A DNA stretch of 64,000 nt. It comes from Chrysomallon squamiferum (taxonomy: Eukaryota > Mollusca > Gastropoda > Neomphalida > Peltospiridae). How positions within the stretch are numbered: position 1 is the stretch's first letter; every line of letters begins with the position of its first letter. Both the position numbers and the translations under genes were made by a program. Shown here in pieces: positions 54,840-64,000 of the stretch. Location: NCBI GenBank assembly GCA_012295275.1, contig CM022677.1:5681990-5745989 (forward strand), given 5' to 3'. The notes beneath the pieces are model-generated. The model was given only the letters and a program-made list of their open reading frames with translations. It had not been told where the DNA came from and ran no database searches.

Positions 54840-56900
54840 GATGATGATGATGATGATGATGATATAATATAATAATAATGATGAGTATATCCAAATGTGA
54901 TTACCGTGATGTTCATGAATACATTACAGGTCCTGTTCACATTGGCGTTAAGCTGTTGATGTTAAAAATATGCACCTAACCTGTCTAAATCAGAAATAAC
55001 AGTATTGGTAGTTTCTTTGTTTACACTGTAATTGTCAGACAGATTCTTATTTCATTTTCGGAATTTCAATTCAGTTTCATCAGTGTCGTCTACTTGTTGT
55101 TTCATTTTTAAACCACAAAAGGAAATGAAAATTGGACTATAAATATCTGAATATTCAAAATCAAGAATTTCAAATTTTACGATTTTCTATAATACACGTA
55201 ACGAGCGAAGTAGTTTATATATATATTTTAATTTTTTTTTTTTGTCTACCAACATACTGACTTTTTCTTTGAAAAATTCCCAAATTTAGGATGCTTATGG
55301 GCTAGTTCAATAAATTAAGTAATTCCTCTAAAATTCTATCATGTTATTTGTTTCAATGTCACACATTAGATAATCAGGGAGTCTCTGTGTGCTGGCGTTA
55401 TATTCTGTAGATATGTTATTAAATTTGTTTTACAACATATCAAAAGTATCACTGTTAAAATAAGGACTCCTTTTAGTTGGTGTATACCCCAGTTACAATA
55501 TTAGATTGTTTCTAGATAAAATTATATCTGTAAACTTAAACCATAATACATATTCAGATGTGTTTTCATATAAATTTGTACTTTTGCAGCAAAATTGCTG
55601 TTAATAACCAAGCATATGCTGCCCGATTCAACCCATGTGTGTTTACCATTTCCGTTACACACACGGAAACACTCATACTCACACCCAAATACATACACAC
55701 ATACACACACATGCATGCATACATACATACATATGTATACTTCTAATATTTCCACATATATAAATTTGATTTCTTCTAAACATAAATATCATACTGATTA
55801 AAACAGTTTAAAACCTCTCGTACATGCAGTTTATTTGTCAAACTGCAGACATTTAAAAATACGATATTTACAGTTGGAAGTGTTTACTCTGTGTAACAGA
55901 TTGTTCGATACTCAGTCTGTTTGTTTTGACTGTCCCAGGCATGATCATCCACAGTGAGGAGTAATTGTGGGCACGCTTGTTTCGATTTACAATTTGTGGG
56001 CTGCGAATGTTAGATTGATGTGTTTATCTTGTGTTTCAGTATCTGGAAACGATCGTTTACCTTCCAATAAAGTTAGTGACCCAGTAATGTGTTACCGAAT
56101 TCAAATCTTCTAGTTTCAATAACCTTTGCCCGCAAACTTTTTTTGCTTTCCAGAAACTAGCGACGAAATTCTTCACTGACACCAAAACGAGTCTCTCAGA
56201 ACTTTAGACTATCTTCCGACAGTTTCTCTGTCTTTAAGTCTTTCAAATTTAGAAATAATTGGGCGTGGCCTCCTGGAGTTTTCTACTTTCCGTGAGACGG
56301 TGCACAGGATCAAGTGTAAAAATATTTTCATTTTTTCATTTTTTTTCATTAAGAAATTTATCTAATATTTGTTGTATATCCTCGTAGTATGTTTCTAGAA
56401 TCAGTTTAAAAATTGACTCAAATAGATTGTGTCTAAATATGTAAAACACATTCACACAGATCTTCATAATAACGTAAAAAATTCTTGTGAATTACAATTA
56501 TGACAACAAACTATTGCATTTTTCAACAACAACAAAAAAAATTCATATGTGGTGACAAGTAAAAAATAATATTATTTATATTTAAAAAGTAAAACATGTT
56601 GAAAACAGTAAACAACAGATGTTAATTTCTTAAATGCTGTGATACAGAGTCTTGCAGTCATTGTCTATGACCAAATAAGAGCAGAGAAAAGAGGTGTGAC
56701 ACTTTTTATTACAACAGACAACAAAAACAGTTCTGTTTTACATCTAGCAGCTTTTTGTGGAAACTTAAAACTTCTGAGAGCTTTCTTTATAAAGGGTTTG
56801 TTGTAAATAGTATTAATTTCAGTGCTTAAATTCCTCTTGATAAAGTTTGAATAATAGATTAAAATGTTTATTAAAAACTATTTAGAGGAATGTATTGGAA
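53601..56900. other. Unassigned stretch with (AAT)n(ATT)n palindrome and GC-box
   Basis: 53800-53930 has two copies of AATGTTTGGTATGTTTCAG. A poly-A lies at 54200-54222. 54440-54660 and 55920-56300 are CpG-richer; the latter includes GGGCGTGGCC at about 56262, a KLF/Sp1-like box. No splice-consistent open frame was recognised, though either patch could mark a promoter. Confidence 0.45.
54746..54862. repeat. (AAT)n(ATT)n(GAT)n compound, self-complementary
   Basis: About 47 bp of AAT meets about 46 bp of ATT head to head, forming a near-perfect hairpin-capable palindrome, then eight GAT units. Confidence 0.95.
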
Positions 56901-56929
56901 TGATTGTTTTGTATAAATGCGTTGTTTCT

Positions 56930-57260
56930 TTTGCTTCTAATGATGTTTGTTTCATTTGTTTTCTTTCGAAGCACGATATTATTATCTATTAAACATCGTT
57001 GATGTAGTTCAACCCGCTGTCCGCTCTATTGCTTTCTGTCTTCGTATTGAAACCAGTTTTCAGAAACATGATATATTAGAACATTCAGTGACGTCACAGG
57101 GTAACAAGAGTAACACACAGTATTGAAATAAACGGGTGACCTAGAACGAACTGCAGTTAGAATTACTCAGTCAAGTTAAACATGAGATATCTGTGTGTTA
57201 GTCTTGTGACATTTATTCACATTACAGGTGTAGAAATGTAACAGGATATAAAACAATAAA
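56930..57260. repeat. Module M, diverged partial copy
   Basis: Shares AAGCACGATATTA, CTTTCTGTCTTC, TGACGTCA at 57089, ACACACAGTATTGAAATAAA and the closing TTATTCAC...GTAGAAAT with module M copies. Considerably more diverged than the other three. Confidence 0.65.
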
Positions 57261-57289
57261 ATAAAATAAAATAAGGTGAAGAGGGACGA

Positions 57290-58300
57290 AAGGTTTTAAA
57301 ATAAACTGTTTACGATAGTTATAAAAAACATATTCAAGAGTTATATATATGTATATATAGATAGATAGATAGATAAATATGCGTTGTGTTTATGTAGGTG
57401 TGTATACATATATATATCTTAAATTATATATATATATATATAAAAGGACAGTTGATTTTCAGAGTAATAAAATTCTCAAAAAACGAAGAATAACAACGTT
57501 GTATTTGCTGTTTCAGTCAGCTTGAAGACACTAGCAGATATAAATGTTACAATTCAGTACCTCTAAGACACTTCTTATAATTCTACTAAACGATATTACA
57601 TAATATATATCCCGGGTGTATGTGTGTGTGTGCTGTGGACCCTGAATTCCACGGATCTAAGATTTTGGGAAATTAGAACTAAATCAGGATAAATAAAATC
57701 ACAACTGTTCAGCTTTCCGCCATTTCCCACTGAAAACCTTACCTCTAAATACTATTAAGTTATTGCGAGGCTACTACACAATGACAGTAATCCTGTCTCC
57801 TCCCACTTTTCATGATGTTAAGAGTAAATTTTACAATTTCACCCATAACCATCCTAACCTGACAAACTTCACCAAACTTAGGCTGTATGTTTCTGCTGTG
57901 CATTTGTCTTTATAAATACAATAAATAAAAAAATAAAAAAATAAATAAATAGGAAAAGGAACAAAAGAAAAGAAGAAAAAAGATTCACATCAGTGAGTTA
58001 CTAGGCCGCGGCTTGCTCACCCCTGGACATTCCTTGCCTTACGGTGAAGACAACGAGGTAAATACACTGTACCCGAAATAAACAAATTGCTTAGAACGGC
58101 CTAACCCATGATCACAAGAGATTTGCGTTTTACTGCTGTGAATTAAAGTTACCTATAGATAATCATAATTTGACGAAAGGAGAAGAAACAAGGAAAGTAT
58201 AGAAATTACCGTTAATATGAAAGCTTTATTTATTATTATTGTTGTTGTTTCGTCGTCGTTATTATTATTTATTGTTTGGTTGTTGTTGTTTATTTTTTTA
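57290..58300. repeat. Segmental duplication block B, copy 1
   Basis: Matches 63040-63960 in order: TATATA run, AACAACGTTGTATTTGCTG, AGATATAAATGTTACA, GACAACGAGGTAAATACACT, and CATGATCACAAGAGATTTGC. (GATA)n at 57358-57372. Confidence 0.8.
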
Positions 58301-58826
58301 TTTAGTTATTTATTTTTTTTGATCCTTTAATAATGGAATTTATTTTCATTAATGTTATTTTGGGAAGGTCATGAAATTTGCACTTTCAAATATCTCGACT
58401 TCATTAAATGAACATTTCTATTATTTATTAAATTACATCCCTGCAGTAAATTAAATCAATGGATAAATACTACAATATAAATAATTTTGTAAAAGATTGA
58501 GAACACAATTTGCATAATTAAAACTCAGTAGCTTCAATCAGCAACGTCAATGTTACGTTAAGGTGAGACCATTGTCACGTGATCTGAACAGTTGAAATAA
58601 TTCCGCTATAGAAACCTTCCATCCTATACCTCTGATTATCAATCTAAGATCAGTGTCTGAAAATATGGTCTATATATGACTTAGGATTCAGCAGTCAATA
58701 TTATATTTATAATAAGTCATATTTCTTTTCAGAAAATTAATTATAAGTGTGAGTGCGTCCGCTCTTATGTAGTCACGTAGAAAATTGTTTACTGCGTCTA
58801 CTGCTGTTTTGAAATAAATAGTGGCA

Positions 58827-58882
<56 letters not shown>

Positions 58883-58931
58883 GTGTCATGTTTTCCTTGA
58901 TTTGGTTAGGGGGTGTTTAGGATAATCCAAA

Positions 58932-58962
58932 ATGGCGCCGGTCATGATAAACCAGTTGCATA
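58932..58962 (+). CDS. Candidate 31-nt first exon, copy 3 (MAPVMINQLH)
   Basis: Identical length, phase and donor (GTAAGT) to the copy at 47384, with the same AATCCAAAATGGCGCCGG context. Two amino-acid changes relative to copy 2. The downstream exon was not found in the window. Confidence 0.45.
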
Positions 58963-59019
58963 GTAAGTGTTTCCGATATAGTTTCTGTTTATTAACACTT
59001 TTTGCTATTGTTATTGTTA

Positions 59020-59074
<55 letters not shown>

Positions 59075-59926
59075 CTTGCTGTTGTCGTTGTTGATGTTGG
59101 TGTTCTTGCTGGTGTTTTTGTTTTTGTGGGTTTTTTAGTGTTTTTTAGGGGAGTTTTGGGTGCCGTTTATTGTGTTTAACAGCTCTGCAGATACTTTGAC
59201 AGATCGCATGTTACTCGTGTTCACGGTTGAGTTGTTAACAAGGAGAATTTGAAACCTGTGTAGTTATAGTCATTGCTAGAGAATAGAGATATGTCGTTAT
59301 AAGGGTACTAAAAAATATACTGTGACTGATACTCTCTATTTCTGTCTGTGAAAATAGGTTAGATTTCAAACTTTAATATTGAACTGCATTTCACTATTAT
59401 TATTATTATTATTATCTTGTTGTTGTTGTTGTGGGTTTTTTACTCTGTTTAACAGCTCTGCAGGTATTTAGGTCGCACGTAAATCGACTTCACGATTGAC
59501 AGGTTAACAAGAAGAATTTGTAGTTACATTCATTGTTAGATACTTGAAAAATGTCGTAACACAGGTATTGATTTCACTGCCGTTTTGTGTTATCTGTCAA
59601 ACAGTAGGTCAGGTTTCAAAATTTAATGTTAAAGTACAGTTCACTTTTATTATTATTATTATTACATTTTTTACTGTGTATAAATATTCTGCTGGTTGTT
59701 AACTGTTTATTGATTAATTTTCACTCAGTTATTTTTTTTTTCTTTGTTGTTTTAGTGGACTATTTCATTTTCTAAAATAGAGTTTTCGCAAACGTGTGCA
59801 CAAACGCACATACATATGCCATGGTAAACATAAGTAAACACATATATAACAACTGCAGACAATATACACGTAGAAAACAGACGTTTAGGTCGACATCCAA
59901 TAACACCCACTCACCCACAGACATGC

Positions 59927-59965
<39 letters not shown>

Positions 59966-60018
59966 ACAGGGACATGCATAACACACACACACACACATAC
60001 TCACCCACAGAGACATGC

Positions 60019-60062
<44 letters not shown>

Positions 60063-60389
60063 TAGTAGGTAGGTCTATTGACAGCTAGTTAGAATGAAAT
60101 GAAAAAGAGAAAATTAACAATATAAAAACAATGAAGGTCAAGGTCCAGAAAGATGTTAGGTCTCCATGGATGCTCTTCAGTTTATTTTATCAACACAACA
60201 AGAATAAAACCCGAAATTAGATATTTGCCTTTGATTTAAAGTTATTTATAGATAATTGTAATATGAGGGGAAAAAAATGAGAAAGAAGAAGATAAAAAAT
60301 ATAAACAAATGAACGTTAATACGAATGGTTTTAAAACAGAATTTCTCATTACTTATTTAATTACTTACTCAGTTCTTAAACATGAGAGA

Positions 60390-61285
60390 AATAAATAAAT
60401 TTAAGATATTAATTCGATATTCTGGGGAACGTTTTAAAGCACGATATCACAGTTTAGTACACGTAGTTGGTACCTTCCACACACCCCCCACAGTCTTTCA
60501 GATTCTTTCTTACCCTGCATGCAAACCAGTTTCAACAAATTTCAAAAACATCGTAATGATCTAGCTGTACTCAAATAAATGTGACCTCAAAGATAACCTC
60601 AAACTGTGTGGGTCCTAAAAGTTCTTTATTAAAACTTGAAGCCAAAGATCTGACGTCAGCTGGAAGAGAAATCAGCAATGTGGCTTGTGCACGTGGTGTC
60701 ACATGACTGACAGCATTGAAAGATCACAGACTGAGTTAAACACAGTTGTCCAGTCGTTTTGTCAGTCGTCAGTGTCCATAGTCATAGGTCAGATGTGGAT
60801 GATTATGTACACAATGAAAAAACGTTTATTAAAACCAATAAAATCAACTAACGTGGTTACAGAACGAACTGTACTTAGATGTACATTGTCAAAACGACGA
60901 GACATTTGCGTATCGGTCCTCTAACTGTTATTCATCCTGTATGTAGAAATCTAAAAAATAAAATAAAATAAAATAAAATAAAATAATTAAACAAATAAAC
61001 AAATATATATATATACAACAATAATTAAAATTCAGAAATATCTCAGTGCGAGGAATTCCCTATTTTTATTTATTTATTTATTTATTTATTTTTTATTTAT
61101 TTATTTATTTATTTTTTATCGAATTTTATTTTTATTATTTGGGGTATTCATTTATTTTTCTATTGCATGTATGACTGATAACTACATATATTTATATGTA
61201 GGTGTTTTATATATATTTTGATCGATTTGCCTATTTGGGTTCATCTTTGACCAATGTGTTAAAAATAAAAAAAAAATAAATAAAC

Positions 61286-61320
<35 letters not shown>

Positions 61321-61330
61321 GATCTTGTGT
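60390..61330. repeat. Module M, copy 3
   Basis: TGACGTCA at 60651, AAATCAGCAATGTGGCTTGT, CTTTCTTACCCTGCATGCAA and the ATTT and AAT tracts in the same order as copies 1 and 2. It is closer to copy 2 in its ATTT part (GAGGAATTCCCTATTTTTAT shared). The frame found in copy 1 is broken here. Confidence 0.88.
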
Positions 61331-61535
61331 TAAATGTTACAGAGGAAAAGTTAACTTTTTATGGATATGTATGTATGTATGAATGAATGCACGTAACTCT
61401 TCACCTGCATTTACCTTCAAGAAACTCATTATTTTATTTCACTCATAATATTATTATCATTCTTATTATTCTTAATATCATAATCACTGCACTTACTGTT
61501 GTTGTAGTTCTTTTTCTTCTTCTTATTTATACTTC

Positions 61536-61608
<73 letters not shown>

Positions 61609-61870
61609 TATTTTATTTATTTATTTATTTATTTATTTATTTTTTACTGTGAATAGTTTATGTATAGCTACACAGATCGCCTTTTTTTAAAATTATTATT
61701 ATTATATTTGTACTGTACGTAGCACATGTATAGATCGCACGTTAACCATGTTCACGGTTGAACTGTTAACAAGAATTTGGACCCTTTGTAGTTACACTCA
61801 CTGTTAGAAAATATGACTAATACTGCCTAGTTTTGTCTGTAAAACTGGATCAGATTTCAAACTTTAATGT

Positions 61871-63035
61871 CAAACTACAGTTCAGTATTGTGGTTGTTGT
61901 TGTTATTATTATTGTTGTTGTTGTTATAATTATAATTATTATTATTATAGTTATTATTATTAAATCGAATTATATCTTTGCATATAGAATAGAAAAGATG
62001 ATGATGATGATAATAAGAAGAAAGACAAATGGCGCGAATAAGAGAATCGTGGTCGAAGTATAAGTTAAGTTGTTGACGAATGAGCAATTTGTATAAACAA
62101 TAATATTTACTTTGTTCAGTTGTTTTAAAAAATAGTCTGTGGAAGAATAAAATGTCTACGGAATTATTTGAAAATACAAATTGAAATTAACTGATTTCGT
62201 CAAATATCAATGCTGATGTAATTCAGTCTATTCGGGAAGCTGCACAAAATATAGAATTAGTATGATAAAAATATGTTCAGTGTTAATAAAATAACGTTAA
62301 TTTCTATATACTGATTTGATTTAATTATAAACTAAAACTGAGCTGTAATTTAAAATAGCTAAAATGGCTATTCCTTGTTAGAATTATATTCATTAGTTTA
62401 TTTTGTTCATGATATTTGTCTTTGATATTTCTCTGTTTTTGTAATTATTATTATTATTTGTAAAGTGTTTAATATGGAGTTAGAACCATGTTTTGACAAG
62501 CGGTCATGAAAGATTCAAGTTAGTTAATTGTCAAATTTCTTGTTTACATTAAGTGATTTTATTTATTAAATTACAATATTGCTATAAATTAATCAATTCA
62601 ATCAGAGACAAATTATACAATTTCAACTGATTTGGTAAATGTTTGGGAATGAAACATTTATCAGTAATACTCAGTTTTCTCTGTCGTTAGATTTTAAAAT
62701 AAACAAGTCAGACGTACATTAAAACGGTCACTACATGTACTCAACAACAGACGTTAAAACTATCATAGGCGGAGCCAAAGCAATCGTGAACAATATCTTC
62801 ATTAGCCTTGATGAAGAAATTAATAAAATTCCTGTTTAACGTAGTGTGAGTTGTGAAAAGAAAATTAAAACTAAATAAAAAATGTCTGCCCTATCTTGCT
62901 GAATGTACAACATGCTGTAACTTGAATAATATGTACGGTTATACACACAGACAGATATTAAGTCATGCTACCTTCAATGATGATCTTATTTACTGGAACT
63001 AAATAAGTAAATAAAACAAGATAAGAACAAACACA
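61871..63035. other. AT-rich unique stretch, no gene
   Basis: TTG/ATT repeats at 61890-61960, then unremarkable sequence. 62700-62830 is slightly GC-richer (CATAGGCGGAGCCAAAGCAA), but no exon was recognised. Confidence 0.5.
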
Positions 63036-63039
63036 TGTT

Positions 63040-64000
63040 GACAGACAGTTTATTTGGTAGCAGATATATATATATATATATATATATATTTAGTTAGTTA
63101 GTTTTTGCAGCGTTGTTTTAATAAAAACAAATAAATAACAACATCGAATTTGATTTTCTGTTTCACGAGTCAGTTTGAAGAAAGTCGCAGATATAAATAT
63201 TACAGTTCAGAAATGTAAATCACATTTTATTTCTCGGAATATTTATAATTCTGTAAACAGGTATTACATAAAATAAATATTCTACATCCCGACACGATTC
63301 CACTGTGTAGAAAATTATAGCGATCAGTCCCATTACGTGATGACGTCACAACTTCAGCTGGGAACAGTTACAGTCGTCAAATATTTGGTGACAGTGTTAT
63401 TGTCAAACTTTATTTTGTGAAAGGATAGGTCCCTCTAAAGAGAGAAATAATAACTTGGAAGTATAAAGAATTTTACTAGAAAATATCTGTTCTTATTGAC
63501 ACAGACTGGTTCACTTTAAAGTGAAAGAAACTCTGGTTCATACTGACAAAACAAAAAGTAAATGTATTGTTATATTCAGTGTTAAAATTATAAGCGTACC
63601 AAATATTTTACTTGAAACTAGCACATAAGTTAACTGAAGAATAAATAAATAAATAAATAAATAGAATGGTTGATGAAAGAAGAAGAAGAAGAAGGAACGA
63701 TTTAAATCAATGAGATACTAGGTCCCGGGTTCCCCACCACGTGGATTTGTTGTCAAGACAACGAGGTAAATACACTGTACCCGACATAAACATATTGCTT
63801 ATAAAAATCGACCCCATGATCACAAGAGATTTGCGTTTTACTGACGTGAATTAAAGTTATTCATAGATAATTGTAATTTAATGAAAGGAGGAAAAAGAAG
63901 GAAAGAAAGAAATGAATGCTAATATGAAAGCTCTCAGTATAAAATTTAAGAAAGTTAAGCTTTTTTGTGTGCATCCGGTGTCGTGTTCAGTATGTATCAT
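63040..64000. repeat. Segmental duplication block B, copy 2
   Basis: Diverged copy of 57290-58300. It carries a TGACGTCA palindrome at 63341-63348 that copy 1 lacks, and (AGA)n near 63680. It runs to the window end. Confidence 0.78.

Larger units (their letters stand above)
58597..61870. repeat. Segmental duplication block A, copy 2
   Basis: Matches 47040-51230 but with only one module M. 59165-59390 adds an extra copy of the sub-module containing GTGTTCACGGTTGAGTTGTT. It holds (TTA)n at 58828-58882, 59020-59072 and 61536-61610, (CA)n at 59930-60061, (ATTT)n at 61060-61125, and (AAT)n at 61285-61320. Confidence 0.9.

Overview
The window looks like AT-rich metazoan nuclear DNA, probably from an invertebrate such as a mollusc or another lophotrochozoan (low confidence, since no diagnostic gene fixes the clade). 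It has GT-AG introns, very long microsatellites, minisatellites and repeated segmental duplication. I see no bacterial or organellar gene organisation, and no rRNA, tRNA or CRISPR. Nearly all long open frames are read through simple repeats. The coding information sits in short, spliced exon remnants recognised by translated similarity recalled from memory, so family assignments need a search.

1-22.8 kb. 1-830 is the 3' end of a DHX8/PRP22-type helicase pseudogene on the minus strand. It runs into a 2.6-kb minisatellite (831-3445, about 28 units) whose unit is the last codons of a DHX8 exon, its splice donor and the start of the next intron. 4.65-4.82 kb holds a relic of a Tigger/pogo-like transposase DNA-binding domain. 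5.05-12.63 kb holds eight exon-like blocks on the minus strand that fit partly together into an unrecognised protein. 12.7-15.9 kb is mostly simple sequence.

A large inverted repeat occupies about 15.94-22.80 kb (left arm) and 35.55-41.45 kb (right arm), with a 12.7-kb spacer. Each arm carries the tail of a DHX8 pseudogene pointing inwards and the middle part of a CAMSAP/patronin pseudogene pointing outwards, so the two are convergent. The spacer contains the front of the same CAMSAP pseudogene (plus strand, 31.1-35.1 kb, continuing into the right arm). A decayed cytosolic methionyl-tRNA synthetase (MARS1) pseudogene lies head-to-head with it (minus strand, 29.9-26.8 kb), with a GC-box region between them at about 30.9 kb. 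The DHX8 frameshift and stop are the same in both arms, so decay came before the inverted duplication.

41.5-64 kb. A 1.64-kb array of about 30 copies of a 54-bp GC-richer unit (42.59-44.23 kb) is followed by a zone of diverged segmental duplications. These include three copies of a 31-nt candidate first exon next to an AAAATGGCGCC motif, four copies of a module carrying a full CRE palindrome, and blocks duplicated between 47-51 and 58.6-61.9 kb and between 57.3-58.3 and 63.0-64.0 kb. No intact conserved gene was recognised there.

The genes do not form a pathway. The window is a record of repeated duplication, inversion and decay of a CAMSAP-DHX8 block.
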